Of a DNA stretch of 64,000 nucleotides, positions 29,762 to 41,187 are shown in pieces. This DNA comes from Pseudomonas putida (GTDB lineage: Bacteria > Pseudomonadota > Gammaproteobacteria > Pseudomonadales > Pseudomonadaceae), in assembly GCF_030159595.1 (NCBI RefSeq), contig NZ_BSKJ01000005.1, forward strand, positions 1-64,000, read 5' to 3'. The notes under the pieces were generated by a model. It saw nothing but the letters and a program-made list of their open reading frames with translations. It was not told the DNA's origin and made no database searches. Numbering within the stretch: position 1 is the stretch's first letter; each line of letters begins with the position of its first letter. The position numbers and the translations under genes were made by a program.

Positions 29762-30292
29762 ATGGCGGAACAACTATCCACAAGTAAGTGCGATTCACCA
29801 TTACTGCAGGCCTTCGTCGACAACCGCAGCATCCTGGTCAAGATCGCTGCGCGCATTACCGGCTGCCGCTCGCGCGCCGAAGATGTGGTGCAGGATGCCT
29901 TCTTCCGGCTCAGCGCCGCCCCGCAGATCACATCGTCTTTCAAGGCGCAGCTCAGCTACCTGTTCCAGATCGTGCGCAACCTGGCGATCGACCATTACCG
30001 CAAGCAGGCGATGGAGCTGAAATACTCCGGCAGCGAGGAGGAAGGCCTGAATGTGGTCATCCAGAACGCCTCGCCCGAAGCCACGCACATCAACCTTGCC
30101 GCGCTGGATGACATTGCCGAGGCGCTGAACGAGCTGCCGCAGCGCACTCGCTATGCCTTCGAAATGTACCGCTTGCACGGCGTGCCGCAGAAGGACATCG
30201 CCAAGGAGCTGGGAGTGTCACCGACACTGGTCAACTTCATGATCCGTGATGCGCTGGTGCATTGCCGCAAGACCGCCAACCGGCAGGTCTGA
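29762..30292 (+). CDS. pvdS: Extracytoplasmic-function sigma factor PvdS (PfrI)
   Basis: The 176-residue iron-starvation sigma factor has region 2 with GCRSRAEDVVQDAFFRL and the -10-contacting LFQIVRNLAIDHYRKQA, and region 4 with FEMYRLHGVPQKDIAKELG and TLVNFMIRDALVHCR. I use the ATG preceded by AAGGTGA; the frame is open 115 codons further up, but that stretch covers the Fur box and the promoter. It is transcribed divergently from pvdL. The six TAAWT-N16-CGT promoters in this window are its expected targets. In the family its activity is also held back by the anti-sigma factor FpvR, which is not in this window. Confidence 0.95.
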   Translation: MAEQLSTSKCDSPLLQAFVDNRSILVKIAARITGCRSRAEDVVQDAFFRLSAAPQITSSFKAQLSYLFQIVRNLAIDHYRKQAMELKYSGSEEEGLNVVIQNASPEATHINLAALDDIAEALNELPQRTRYAFEMYRLHGVPQKDIAKELGVSPTLVNFMIRDALVHCRKTANRQV

Positions 30293-30312
30293 GTCTTCAG
30301 GATCGCGCCCAT

Positions 30313-30333
30313 TGGGGCTGCTACGCAGCCCCA
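30313..30333. terminator. Hairpin between convergent pvdS and the acyltransferase gene
   Basis: GGGGCTGC and its complement with a 3-nt loop, extended by a T-A pair, lie in the 47-bp gap between two convergent stops. Confidence 0.65.
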
Positions 30334-30339
30334 TGGCCC

Positions 30340-31353
30340 TCAAGCCAGCTTACATCTGTCGAAAAACCGCTCCCGCCCCAGAATCATCAACGCCGCCCGC
30401 TTGTGCGGGAAGTCGAACTCCTTGTCGCAATGGAAGCACTGGTCCTGCATGTAGCCGATCATCTTGCCGTTGTCGGCGCGTGGCTCAGCCACCACCCGCT
30501 GCGTACGCGGGTCATCCAGGAACAGGTAGTGCACCAGCGCCGACAGCCAGCTGGCCACCTTGTGTGGCCCGCGATGGCTCTCCTCGCCTACCAGCATGTG
30601 GATGCCACGGTCGTAGTCATCGGCCGGGTAGAACGGTGCAATGCGGTCCTCCTTGGCCCAATACGCCTCGAAGTAGGCAAACGGCTCATCATCAAAGCAG
30701 CCGATCAGCGTCAGGGTATGTGGGTCGGCTTCGAGCTTGTCCAGGTATTCGCGGTGCTGCGCCAGCGTGCCACCTTCCTGCCAGAACGCCTCCACTCGCG
30801 GATTGTTCTGCCAGCGGTTGAATCGCTCCAGGTCATGCTCGACCTCCAGGGTGCGCAATGAAACCCAGCTGCCCAGGCGCGCATCGAAGCGCCGGTACAC
30901 TTCACCACGCGGCTTAGGCGCACGGCGTGGGTGGCGCTTGCCATTGCTGATCTGCATCTGCTGCGGATACACCATCGCCACCGACTCACCCAACCAAGGC
31001 TGCGGCAGCTGCCAGAACAGCGCCCGCTCGCACACATACTGGCCAGGCTGTTCACCCACCAGCAGCAAACCACTGGCCAACGCCTGGGGCTGCGCCTCTG
31101 GCAAGTGCCAGGCCAGGCGCTGGCAGGCCGTGTCGCGAGACAGCAACCAGTAGCAGGCAGCCCACAAGGCCTGGTAAGGGCGCTCAGGGCACAGGCGGTC
31201 AAGGTGAACATGCAAGGTGGCACCCGCCTCCAGGCGCACCTGGATCAACGGTCGGCCTTCAAGGGTAAGGCTCAGCCAGCCGCCCCCCTCCTCGGCACTG
31301 AGGTTGCGCCAGCGTGGCGGTGACGGGGGCTGCGAAGCGGCATCGAACGGCAT
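30340..31353 (-). CDS. Siderophore biosynthesis GNAT-family acyltransferase (IucB/PvdY-like)
   Basis: The product has 337 residues. The C-terminal half (about 140-337) is the siderophore-type acetyltransferase domain, with FNRWQNNPRVEAFW, HMLVGEESHRGPHK and DNGKMIGYMQDQCF characteristic of IucB/AlcB-type hydroxylamine acylases. The N-terminal half is a less conserved extension. Such enzymes acylate an N-hydroxylated amine such as hydroxy-ornithine. A perfect PvdS-type promoter 43 nt upstream places it in the pyoverdine regulon. P. putida pyoverdines often end in cyclic hydroxy-ornithine without an acyl group, so the exact substrate in this strain is open. The start is the first ATG of the frame; its ribosome site is weak. 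Confidence 0.85.
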   Translation of the reverse strand: MPFDAASQPPSPPRWRNLSAEEGGGWLSLTLEGRPLIQVRLEAGATLHVHLDRLCPERPYQALWAACYWLLSRDTACQRLAWHLPEAQPQALASGLLLVGEQPGQYVCERALFWQLPQPWLGESVAMVYPQQMQISNGKRHPRRAPKPRGEVYRRFDARLGSWVSLRTLEVEHDLERFNRWQNNPRVEAFWQEGGTLAQHREYLDKLEADPHTLTLIGCFDDEPFAYFEAYWAKEDRIAPFYPADDYDRGIHMLVGEESHRGPHKVASWLSALVHYLFLDDPRTQRVVAEPRADNGKMIGYMQDQCFHCDKEFDFPHKRAALMILGRERFFDRCKLA

Positions 31354-31395
31354 GGGCTTGACTCACGAGAATGAAGAAAAGGCTCACTGTTGAGA

Positions 31396-31419
31396 ACGTT
31401 GCCGTGGTGCATGAATTTA
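31396..31419 (-). promoter_or_regulatory. PvdS-type promoter of the acyltransferase (TAAAT-N16-CGT)
   Basis: This is an exact match. The TAA of the -35-like element is also the stop codon of the upstream gene on the same strand (31417-31419). Confidence 0.8.
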
Positions 31420-32226
31420 GTCTTTGGGGACCGATACGGTGATGCGGTAGGGCTTGAAGATCCGCGCCAGTTCACCGCTGTCACGCAGGTCTCGCAGCAG
31501 GCCGGCGAACGACCGCTCGCCGATAGGCGCACCCGGGCGCAGCAACGCGTAGTGGTGATACACCTGGTCAATGCGTTGCGAAGGCACCAGCTGCGCCCTG
31601 CTGGCCGGGTTGCGCGCCATGAAGTCGCTGAGGTAGGAGCGCGTGACCAGGGCGATATCGACGCGGCCGGCCTGCACCATCAGCAGGTTACTGTCGTGGG
31701 AGTAGGTCAGGGTCGCGTTAAAGGTGGTGCGCAAGTAGTCCGGGTCGGAATTGAAGCGGGCGAACGCGTAGTGATAGCCGTTGAACAATGCCAGGCGTTT
31801 GCCACGCAGGTCATCGAAGTAATGCGGGTCGCTGCCATTGGCCTGGCGGGCAACGAATACTTCGGCATCCTCCAGGCCCATGTCCACGGTCTGGTGGGCA
31901 ATCTGCTCCCAGCCCCATTGCGGATTCTCGAAAATCGCCATGTCGGTGCGGCCCTGCTGGAAGTCACCAAAACGCCGCTGGATTGACGTGGGCACCAGGA
32001 CAAAGTGATAGCCCTGCTGCAAGCGATTGAGCGCGTCGACCAGTTGCGGCAGCAGGCCGGTGTCGGCCCCCTGTTCGGGACGCACCGTGTACGGCGGGAA
32101 GTGCGCAGCGCCGACCTTCACCTCGACGGCATCTGCGGCCCATGCCGGCACCGCCAGCCAGTACACGGCCAGCAGCATCAGGGTGGACAGGGCCTTGAGG
32201 CCGGGCGCTGGAGTCAAGACGGACAC
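31417..32226 (-). CDS. Periplasmic substrate-binding protein, family 3-like
   Basis: The 269-residue protein has an N-terminal signal sequence (ALSTLMLLAVYWLAVPAWA) and then a family-3 solute-binding fold (VKVGAAHFPPYTV, DTGLLPQLVDALN, RGKRLALFNGYHY, SLSDF-like second lobe). No permease or ATPase genes adjoin it, so it is an orphan. Family members bind amino acids or act as sensors. The frame starts at a GTG at 32224-32226 with a weak ribosome site; a TTG or the ATG of MLLAVYW are alternatives that keep a shorter signal peptide. Its stop is embedded in the PvdS promoter of the next gene. A role in siderophore metabolism is not indicated by its own sequence. Confidence 0.78.
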   Translation of the reverse strand: MSVLTPAPGLKALSTLMLLAVYWLAVPAWAADAVEVKVGAAHFPPYTVRPEQGADTGLLPQLVDALNRLQQGYHFVLVPTSIQRRFGDFQQGRTDMAIFENPQWGWEQIAHQTVDMGLEDAEVFVARQANGSDPHYFDDLRGKRLALFNGYHYAFARFNSDPDYLRTTFNATLTYSHDSNLLMVQAGRVDIALVTRSYLSDFMARNPASRAQLVPSQRIDQVYHHYALLRPGAPIGERSFAGLLRDLRDSGELARIFKPYRITVSVPKD

Positions 32227-32388
32227 TCATCACGGTTCATGCCTGGGTCCGCTTAAGCTAGGCGTTTTCCGGGGGCGGCACAACTGCTGGTACCTGCTCT
32301 TTACGCCAAAGCAGGCGGCAAAATGCCAGGGGGTGCCGTATGCGCAGAGATTGGCTACGCTCTAGCAGGATCTGCAAGGGAGCCTGGT

Positions 32389-32940
32389 ATGGGCCATTGG
32401 TTGGTGATCGACCTGGAAGCCACCACCGACGATGGTGGGTGGCCGGTCACAGAGATGGAAGTCATTGAAATCGGCGCAAGCCTGGTTACCCGCGAAGGCC
32501 GTGAGGTCGACCATTTCCAGCGTTTTGTGCGGCCACGGCGGCGTCCGCAGCTCACGCCGTTCTGCCGTGAGCTGACGCACATCAGCCAGGCCAACGTGGA
32601 CGGCGCCGCACCGTTTCACGAGGTGTGGGCAAGCTTCGAGCGCTGGCTCGGGCACCACCGTGGGCAGCTCCAGGCCTGGGTCAGCTGGGGCGACTACGAC
32701 CGCCAGCAACTGCATCAGGAATGGCAACAGCACGGGCTCGACAGCCTGTTGCGCACCCTGCCGCACATCAACCTCAAGCAGCGCTTTGCCAAAGCCCGCC
32801 ACCTGCAACGCCCCACGGGTTTGAACGGAGCCTTGCAACTGGCCGGCATGCACTTTTGTGGGCAACAGCACCGGGCGCTGGAAGACGCACGCAACACGGC
32901 ACGGTTGCTACCGTTGACGCTCCCAGCCAACAGCCCCTGA
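32389..32940 (+). CDS. DnaQ/ERI-1-like 3'-5' exonuclease
   Basis: The 183-residue protein has the DEDDh nuclease fold. Motif I is VIDLEATT at the N-terminus with the two acidic residues. Motif II lies around WGDYDRQQL, and motif III is HRALEDARNTARLL with the catalytic His and Asp. This is the compact KapD/ERI-1-like group, which trims RNA or DNA 3' ends. I choose the ATG at 32389 because motif I begins a few residues later and AAGGGAG lies upstream; the longer frame adds 22 unsupported residues. It is followed 72 bp later by ppnP on the same strand. Confidence 0.85.
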   Translation: MGHWLVIDLEATTDDGGWPVTEMEVIEIGASLVTREGREVDHFQRFVRPRRRPQLTPFCRELTHISQANVDGAAPFHEVWASFERWLGHHRGQLQAWVSWGDYDRQQLHQEWQQHGLDSLLRTLPHINLKQRFAKARHLQRPTGLNGALQLAGMHFCGQQHRALEDARNTARLLPLTLPANSP

Positions 32941-33012
32941 AAGCAGATGACGAGGCTTGTGGGCTTGGGCATACTGGCCAGCCCTTTTTCATCCCCTTTT
33001 CAGGAGTCGCCC

Positions 33013-33297
33013 ATGTTCCAGGTCAACGAGTACTTCAACGGCACCGTCAAGTCGATCGCATTCGCGGGCGAAGAAGGCCCGGCCACTGTCGGCGTGATGG
33101 CCCCGGGCGAATACGAGTTCGGCACTGCCAAGCGCGAAATCATGCATGTGGTGTCGGGTGCGCTGACCGTGAAATTGCCGGGTAGCGACAACTGGGAAAC
33201 CTTCAAGGCGGGCGACAAGTTCAATGTTGCCGCTGACAGCAAGTTCCAGCTGAAGGTGGCGGTTGATACCGCTTACCTGTGCGAGTACCGCGACTAA
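33013..33297 (+). CDS. ppnP: Pyrimidine/purine nucleoside phosphorylase PpnP
   Basis: The 94-residue single-domain cupin matches the PpnP (YaiE, DUF1255) family over its full length, with [16 protein letters not shown] and [17 protein letters not shown]. The family splits several nucleosides with phosphate into base and ribose-1-phosphate, feeding salvage in the cytoplasm. The ATG at 33013 has CAGGAG upstream. It ends 51 bp before the convergent hydrolase stop, with a REP core in between. Confidence 0.93.
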   Translation: MFQVNEYFNGTVKSIAFAGEEGPATVGVMAPGEYEFGTAKREIMHVVSGALTVKLPGSDNWETFKAGDKFNVAADSKFQLKVAVDTAYLCEYRD

Positions 33298-33316
33298 GCG
33301 TCAGCTTGTACCGGCC

Positions 33317-33340
33317 TCTTCGCGGGTTTACCCGCGAAGA
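33317..33340. repeat. REP palindrome between ppnP and hydrolase gene
   Basis: 11-bp arms around the TTCGCGGGT core with a 2-nt centre. Only the left flank has the full GGCC extension, so it is a partly decayed copy. It lies between convergent stops. Confidence 0.75.
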
Positions 33341-33348
33341 ATCCAGCA

Positions 33349-34041
33349 CTAACCCTTGAGGAAGGCTGCAACCTTCTCAGCCGCCGCCTGCATATGCTGT
33401 TCATGGCTGAACCCCGAGGCCTTCAACGGCTTCAGGTCATGATCCCCCGCCACTAGCCAGCTCACCTCGATCGCTGGCGATAATGCATACCCTGCCACCG
33501 CCTCGCGGTTGCCCAGCGCATCCCGCTCGCCCTGCACGATCAACGTCGGCGTTTTCAACTCGGCCAGGTGCTCCACGCGCGGCTTCTCAGGTTTACCCAC
33601 CGCGTAAAAGGGATAGCCCAGGCACACCAGCGCATCCGCACCCAATTCGTCGGCCAGCAGGCTGGCCATGCGCCCGCCCATGGACTTGCCACCCACGGCC
33701 AACCTGCCCGCGACCAAAGGTCGCACCTGCCGGTACGCCTCGCGCCAGCATTCCAGTAACACCTTCTGCGGGTTCGGCGGTCGCTTGCCACCAGTAACCC
33801 TGCGCTCGGCCATGTACGGGAACTCGAACCGCACGACCGCTACCCCAAGCGCCGCAAGCCTTTGCGCCATTTCGTCCATGAACCCGCTGTCCATCGGCGC
33901 ACCTGCGCCATGGGCCAGGATCAGGCAGCCTTTGTAGCCATCCTTACCTTCAACCTGCGGAAGATCGCAGCGCAAGCCTGGGACATTTCCGACCTTCGCC
34001 CATTGATCCCCGTCAATACCGGCACTTTGCCCATTAATCAT
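33349..34041 (-). CDS. Alpha/beta hydrolase, KANL3/Tex30 family
   Basis: The 230-residue protein has [13 protein letters not shown] (oxyanion region), the nucleophile elbow [11 protein letters not shown], the acid in [13 protein letters not shown] and the catalytic His in GDHDLKP. This is the small dienelactone-hydrolase-like Tex30/KANL3 group, whose substrate is unknown. I start it at MINGQSAG because GAGG lies 6 nt upstream; 20 more upstream residues are open but lack support. Only 50 bp separate this start from ccoN-1 on the other strand. The Anr box of ccoN-1 falls within its codons 9-13, so the two genes share regulatory DNA. Confidence 0.83.
   Translation of the reverse strand: MINGQSAGIDGDQWAKVGNVPGLRCDLPQVEGKDGYKGCLILAHGAGAPMDSGFMDEMAQRLAALGVAVVRFEFPYMAERRVTGGKRPPNPQKVLLECWREAYRQVRPLVAGRLAVGGKSMGGRMASLLADELGADALVCLGYPFYAVGKPEKPRVEHLAELKTPTLIVQGERDALGNREAVAGYALSPAIEVSWLVAGDHDLKPLKASGFSHEQHMQAAAEKVAAFLKG
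34003..34016 (+). promoter_or_regulatory. Anr/FNR box upstream of ccoN-1 (TTGAT-N4-GTCAA)
   Basis: Nine of ten conserved positions of TTGAT-N4-ATCAA match, centred about 82 nt before the ccoN-1 ATG. It lies inside the 5' coding part of the divergent hydrolase gene. Confidence 0.7.
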
Positions 34042-34091
34042 GCTTGCCTCGCTGTAAAGCCTGCCAAATAACCGTGGATGGGAACCCATAC

Positions 34092-35516
<1,425 letters not shown>

Positions 35517-35529
35517 GGAGAAACGCCTG

Positions 35530-36138
35530 ATGAAACATGAAGTCATCGAGAAAAACGTCGGCCTGATGGCCCTTCTGATGGTGTTCGCCGTCAGTATCGG
35601 CGGCCTGACCCAGATCGTCCCGCTGTTCTTCCAGGACGTCACCAACAAGCCGGTGGAAGGCATGAAGCCCTACACCGCGCTGCAACTGGAAGGCCGCGAT
35701 ATCTACATCCGCGAGGGCTGCGTAGGTTGCCACTCGCAGATGATCCGCCCGTTCCGCGCCGAAACCGAGCGCTACGGCCACTATTCGGTGGCTGGTGAAA
35801 GCGTGTGGGACCACCCGTTCCTGTGGGGCTCCAAGCGCACCGGGCCGGACCTGGCCCGGGTCGGTGGCCGCTACTCGGACGACTGGCACCGCGCGCACCT
35901 GTACAACCCGCGCAACGTGGTGCCGGAATCGAAGATGCCGTCCTATCCGTGGCTGGTCGCCCAGCAGGTCGACAACAGCCACACCGACGTCAAGATGCGC
36001 ACCTTGCGCACCCTGGGCGTGCCGTACTCCGACGACGACATTGCCGGCGCCCGCGATGCGGTCAAGGGCAAGACCGAGATGGACGCGCTGGTCGCCTACC
36101 TGCAGGTGCTCGGCACCGCGATCAAGAACAAGAGGTGA
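35530..36138 (+). CDS. ccoO: cbb3 oxidase membrane-anchored cytochrome c subunit II (copy 1)
   Basis: The 202-residue monoheme subunit has one N-terminal transmembrane helix ([16 protein letters not shown]) and heme motif [12 protein letters not shown], with a distal Met in the [10 protein letters not shown] stretch. It carries electrons from CcoP to CcoN. It lies in the operon after ccoN-1 and 5 bp before ccoQ-1. Its DNA is almost identical to the copy at 39085 over the middle two thirds. Confidence 0.97.
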   Translation: MKHEVIEKNVGLMALLMVFAVSIGGLTQIVPLFFQDVTNKPVEGMKPYTALQLEGRDIYIREGCVGCHSQMIRPFRAETERYGHYSVAGESVWDHPFLWGSKRTGPDLARVGGRYSDDWHRAHLYNPRNVVPESKMPSYPWLVAQQVDNSHTDVKMRTLRTLGVPYSDDDIAGARDAVKGKTEMDALVAYLQVLGTAIKNKR

Positions 36139-36143
36139 GTGCG

Positions 36144-36338
36144 ATGGAACTGGACATCGGCATGATCCGCGGCCTGGGCACCCTGGTGGTGATGATCGCC
36201 TTCATCGGCCTCTCGCTGTGGGTATTCAACCGCCGCCGCGACCGTGATTTCGCCGAAGCGCGCCTGCTGCCCTTCGTCGACGACCGCCTGCCCCCTGCCG
36301 GGCAGGAACCTGCTGCAAAAAGGAGTAACGGGCAATGA
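36144..36338 (+). CDS. ccoQ: cbb3 oxidase small subunit CcoQ (copy 1)
   Basis: The 64-residue single-span membrane protein ([18 protein letters not shown] followed by RRRDRDF) matches CcoQ, which stabilises the oxidase. The ATG lies 5 nt after the ccoO stop, and the stop overlaps the ccoP start by 4 nt (ATGA). Confidence 0.92.
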   Translation: MELDIGMIRGLGTLVVMIAFIGLSLWVFNRRRDRDFAEARLLPFVDDRLPPAGQEPAAKRSNGQ

Positions 36339-37276
36339 CCACCTTCTGGAGTACGTACATCAGCGTACTGACCATCGGTAGCCTGATTGGCCTGACCTGG
36401 CTGTTGCTCGCCACCCGCAAGGGCGAGAGCAAGAACACCACTGACCAGACCATGGGCCACAGCTTCGACGGCATCGAGGAGTACGACAACCCGCTGCCCA
36501 AGTGGTGGTTCTGGTTGTTCGTCGGCACCCTGGTGTTCTCGGTCGGCTACCTGATCCTCTACCCGGGCCTGGGCAACTGGAAAGGCATCCTGCCGGGCTA
36601 TGAAAATGGCTGGACCGGCGCCAACGAATGGCAGAAGGAAATGGACAAGGCCGACGCCAAATTCGGCCCGATCTTCGCCAAGTACGCCGCCATGCCCGTG
36701 GAAGAAGTGGCCAAGGACCCGCAGGCGCTGAAAATGGGCGGCCGCCTGTTTGCCTCCAACTGCTCGGTGTGCCACGGCTCGGACGCCAAAGGTGCCTTCG
36801 GCTTCCCCAACCTCACCGACAAGGACTGGCGCTGGGGCGGCGAAGCAGAAACCATCAAGGCTTCGATCATGAACGGCCGCCACGGTGTGATGCCGGCCTG
36901 GGCCGAGGTGATCGGCCAGCAGGGCGTGGCCGATGTGGCCGCGTTCGTGCTGACCAGCATGGACGGCCGCAGCCTGCCGGAAGGCGCCAAGGCCGATCCG
37001 GCCAAGGGCAAGGAGATCTTCGCCGGCAACTGCGTGGCCTGCCACGGGCCGGAAGGCAAAGGCACCCCGGCCATGGGCGCGCCAGACCTGACCCACCCAC
37101 AGGCGTTCATCTACGGGTCGAGCTTTGCCCAGCTGCAGCAGACCATTCGCTATGGTCGCCAGGGGCAGATGCCGGCGCAGGCCGAAATCCAGGGTAATGA
37201 CAAGGTGCATCTGCTGGCGGCTTATGTGTATAGCCTGTCGCAAGATAGCGCTGCTGAAACTGTAACTGCCAAGTAA
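36335..37276 (+). CDS. ccoP: cbb3 oxidase diheme cytochrome c subunit III (copy 1)
   Basis: The 313-residue subunit has two N-terminal membrane segments (residues about 5-24 and 60-80), a conserved [15 protein letters not shown] between them, and two CXXCH heme sites, [11 protein letters not shown] and [11 protein letters not shown]. It accepts electrons from soluble cytochrome c. It is the last gene of operon 1 and is followed 6 bp later by a hairpin terminator. Confidence 0.97.
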   Translation: MTTFWSTYISVLTIGSLIGLTWLLLATRKGESKNTTDQTMGHSFDGIEEYDNPLPKWWFWLFVGTLVFSVGYLILYPGLGNWKGILPGYENGWTGANEWQKEMDKADAKFGPIFAKYAAMPVEEVAKDPQALKMGGRLFASNCSVCHGSDAKGAFGFPNLTDKDWRWGGEAETIKASIMNGRHGVMPAWAEVIGQQGVADVAAFVLTSMDGRSLPEGAKADPAKGKEIFAGNCVACHGPEGKGTPAMGAPDLTHPQAFIYGSSFAQLQQTIRYGRQGQMPAQAEIQGNDKVHLLAAYVYSLSQDSAAETVTAK

Positions 37277-37282
37277 TACCTT

Positions 37283-37301
37283 GGGGCCGCTTTGCGGCCC
37301 C
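37283..37301 (+). terminator. Hairpin after ccoP-1
   Basis: GGGGCCGC and its complement with a 3-nt loop, directly after the ccoP-1 stop. No T-tract is present. Confidence 0.65.
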
Positions 37302-37642
37302 AGCTCTCCCCCGCCGTACTCCCCCCTTGCACCCCCTCCGAACAGAACTAAGCTTGTTGCCACAGTGGGCTTCGCTCCGAAAGGACCGATGCAGACGCGG
37401 CGCATAGCCTGTCGCCGTCCCGATAAAAAGCCTGACCGATCGATCAGAAAAAGATGAAAAACGGTACACATTACAAATATTTATTTGTGTACAATCGTCC
37501 GGACCCGATCGCTGCGGGACATCAGCGAACGGGCTCGGACACGGGTCGGCGTACCAAAGTTGCGTTGCGGTAACCCTGATGGTTATCAATACTGGCGCCG
37601 ATTTTTCGACCAACAAGAACATCAAAACCGTGGAACCTTAGA
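37302..37642 (+). promoter_or_regulatory. Leader region of the second cbb3 operon with two palindromes and an Anr box
   Basis: This 341-bp stretch between ccoP-1 and ccoN-2 has no convincing gene. It holds an AT-rich perfect palindrome ACAAATA-TT-TATTTGT at 37473-37488, unusual in this GC-rich DNA. It also holds a dyad around CGATCGATC at 37431-37446 and an Anr-type dyad at 37576-37589. The first two have no assigned binder. Confidence 0.6.
37576..37589 (+). promoter_or_regulatory. Anr/FNR box upstream of ccoN-2 (CTGAT-N4-ATCAA)
   Basis: Nine of ten conserved positions match. It is centred 60 nt before the ccoN-2 ATG, which allows a class II promoter with a leader of about 20 nt. Confidence 0.7.
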
Positions 37643-39084
<1,442 letters not shown>

Positions 39085-39085
<1 letters not shown>

Positions 39086-39693
39086 TGAAGCATGAAGCCG
39101 TCGAGAAGAACATAGGCCTGCTGGCCTTCTTCATGGTCATCGCCGTGAGCGTCGGTGGCCTGACCCAGATCGTCCCGTTGTTTTTCCAGGACGTCACCAA
39201 CAAACCCGTTGAAGGCATGAAGCCGCGCACCGCGCTGGAAGTGGAAGGCCGCGACATCTACATCCGCGAAGGCTGCGTAGGCTGCCACTCGCAGATGATC
39301 CGCCCGTTCCGCGCCGAAACCGAGCGCTACGGCCACTACTCGGTGGCTGGCGAAAGCGTGTGGGACCACCCGTTCCTGTGGGGTTCCAAGCGTACCGGGC
39401 CGGACCTGGCCCGGGTCGGTGGCCGCTACTCCGATGACTGGCACCGCGCGCACCTGTACAACCCGCGCAACGTGGTGCCGGAATCGAAGATGCCGTCCTA
39501 CCCGTGGCTGGTCGAGAACAAGCTCGACGGCAAGGACACCGCGAAGAAGCTGGAGGTGCTGCGCACACTCGGCACCCCGTACACCGATGCCGACATTGCC
39601 GGCGCGCGTGACGCGGTCAAGGGCAAGACCGAAATGGACGCCATCGTTGCGTACCTGCAGGGTCTTGGCACCATCATCAAAAGCAAACGGTGA
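39085..39693 (+). CDS. ccoO: cbb3 oxidase cytochrome c subunit II (copy 2)
   Basis: This has 202 residues, with one N-terminal anchor and the heme site [12 protein letters not shown]. It is translationally coupled to ccoN-2. The part around residues 55-150 matches copy 1 almost base for base, including third codon positions, while the C-terminal 50 residues diverge ([19 protein letters not shown] here). Confidence 0.97.
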
Positions 39694-39698
39694 CGCTG

Positions 39699-39890
39699 AT
39701 GGATATCGGGATGATTCGCGGCCTGGGCACCGTCGTGGTGATGGTGGCCTTCGTGGGCCTGGCGCTGTGGGTGTTCAACCCACGGCGTAAAAAGGACTTC
39801 GACGAAGCGACCCAACTGCCCTTCGCGGATGACCCCGAGGCCAGCCGGCACGTTGAGCACGCAAAAGCTTCTGGGAGCAAACAACAATGA
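39699..39890 (+). CDS. ccoQ: cbb3 oxidase small subunit CcoQ (copy 2)
   Basis: The 63-residue single-span protein begins [10 protein letters not shown], the same as copy 1 after its first residues. An in-frame GTG 9 nt upstream is an alternative start. The stop overlaps ccoP-2 by 4 nt. Confidence 0.9.
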   Translation: MDIGMIRGLGTVVVMVAFVGLALWVFNPRRKKDFDEATQLPFADDPEASRHVEHAKASGSKQQ

Positions 39891-40867
39891 CAACCTTCTG
39901 GAGTCTGTACGTTACCGTCCTGACCCTGGGCACCATCTTCTCACTGACCTGGCTGCTGCTGTCCACCCGCAAGGGCCAGCGCGAAGAGGTGACCGATGAA
40001 ACCGTCGGACATGCCTTCGATGGCATCGAGGAATATGACAACCCGCTGCCCAAATGGTGGTTCTGGCTGTTCGTAGGCACCATCATTTTCGCCCTTGGCT
40101 ACCTGGTGATGTACCCGGGCCTGGGCAACTGGAAAGGCATTCTGCCGGGCTATTCGTACCTGGATAACGACAAGCAGACCGAGTTCTCCAATGGCCAGCC
40201 GGGCTGGACCGGCGTGCACGAGTGGGAAAAGGAAATGGCCAAGGCCGACGCCCGCTTCGGGCCGATCTTCGCCAAGTTCGCTGCCATGCCCATCGCGGAC
40301 GTGGCCAAGGACCCTCAGGCGCTGAAAATGGGCGCGCGGCTGTTCGCCTCCAACTGCTCGGTGTGCCACGGCTCCGACGCCAAGGGTGCCTTCGGCTTCC
40401 CTAACCTCACCGACAACGACTGGCGCTGGGGCGGCGAGCCCGACACGATCAAAACCACCATCATGGGCGGCCGCCACGGTGTGATGCCTGCCTGGGCCGA
40501 AGTGATCGGTGAACAGGGCGTGGCCGACGTGGCTGCATTCGTGGTCAGCAAGCTGGATGGCCGTACCCTGCCAGAGGGCGCGAAGGCCGATGCCGAAAAC
40601 GGGCAGAAGATCTTCGCCGCCAACTGCGTGGCCTGCCACGGGCCGGAGGGCAAAGGCACACCGGCCATGGGTGCGCCGAACCTGACCCACCCACAGGCGT
40701 TCATCTACGGTTCGAGCTTTGCCCAGCTGCAACAGACCATTCGTTATGGTCGCCAAGGGCAGATGCCGGCCCAGGAGCAGCTGCAGGGTAATGACAAGGT
40801 GCACTTGCTGGCGGCTTATGTGTACAGCCTGTCGCATCAGGACCAGGCGCCGGCCAAGACCGAGTAA
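39887..40867 (+). CDS. ccoP: cbb3 oxidase diheme cytochrome c subunit III (copy 2)
   Basis: The 326-residue subunit has heme sites [11 protein letters not shown] and [11 protein letters not shown]. It is 13 residues longer than copy 1, mainly through an insertion ([15 protein letters not shown]) just after the second membrane segment near residue 90. It ends operon 2. A long inverted REP pair follows 8 bp after the stop. Confidence 0.97.
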   Translation: MTTFWSLYVTVLTLGTIFSLTWLLLSTRKGQREEVTDETVGHAFDGIEEYDNPLPKWWFWLFVGTIIFALGYLVMYPGLGNWKGILPGYSYLDNDKQTEFSNGQPGWTGVHEWEKEMAKADARFGPIFAKFAAMPIADVAKDPQALKMGARLFASNCSVCHGSDAKGAFGFPNLTDNDWRWGGEPDTIKTTIMGGRHGVMPAWAEVIGEQGVADVAAFVVSKLDGRTLPEGAKADAENGQKIFAANCVACHGPEGKGTPAMGAPNLTHPQAFIYGSSFAQLQQTIRYGRQGQMPAQEQLQGNDKVHLLAAYVYSLSHQDQAPAKTE

Positions 40868-40875
40868 GCAGGCCT

Positions 40876-40969
40876 GGCCTCTTCGCGGGCAAGCCCGCTC
40901 CCACAGGTCCTGCACATGCCTCGGGACCTGTGCAGTACCTGTGGGAGCGGGCTTGCCTGCGAAGAGGCC
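40876..40969. repeat. Inverted pair of REP elements (BIME-like)
   Basis: Two 33-bp arms (40876-40908 and 40937-40969) are complementary with one mismatch, and an inner CTGCACA/TGTGCAG stem lies in the loop. RNA of this stretch would fold into one long hairpin after ccoP-2. Confidence 0.85.
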
Positions 40970-40998
40970 GGCACTGACAACGGTTTTCCACCGCCAGA

Positions 40999-41012
40999 CT
41001 GACCTGGATCAA
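40999..41012 (+). promoter_or_regulatory. Candidate Anr/FNR box upstream of ccoG (CTGAC-N4-ATCAA)
   Basis: Eight of ten conserved positions match, and the intact half is ATCAA. A CATACC stretch about 30 nt downstream could be the -10. The rest of 40970-41187 shows no gene. Confidence 0.5.
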
Positions 41013-41187
41013 TTGACACCCGCCATAACACGATTCATACCACGAACCCAACGCGACTAAAGGTCGCAGTGCGGCCCCATACTGCCATCAGCGGCGTATC
41101 ATGGGTCGCAGAGCGCTAGCAGATTGCGCGAGACTGCGGCCGGCACGCACTGGCCGCGGCGTTTCTCCACTGCCGTGGGACTTGATG

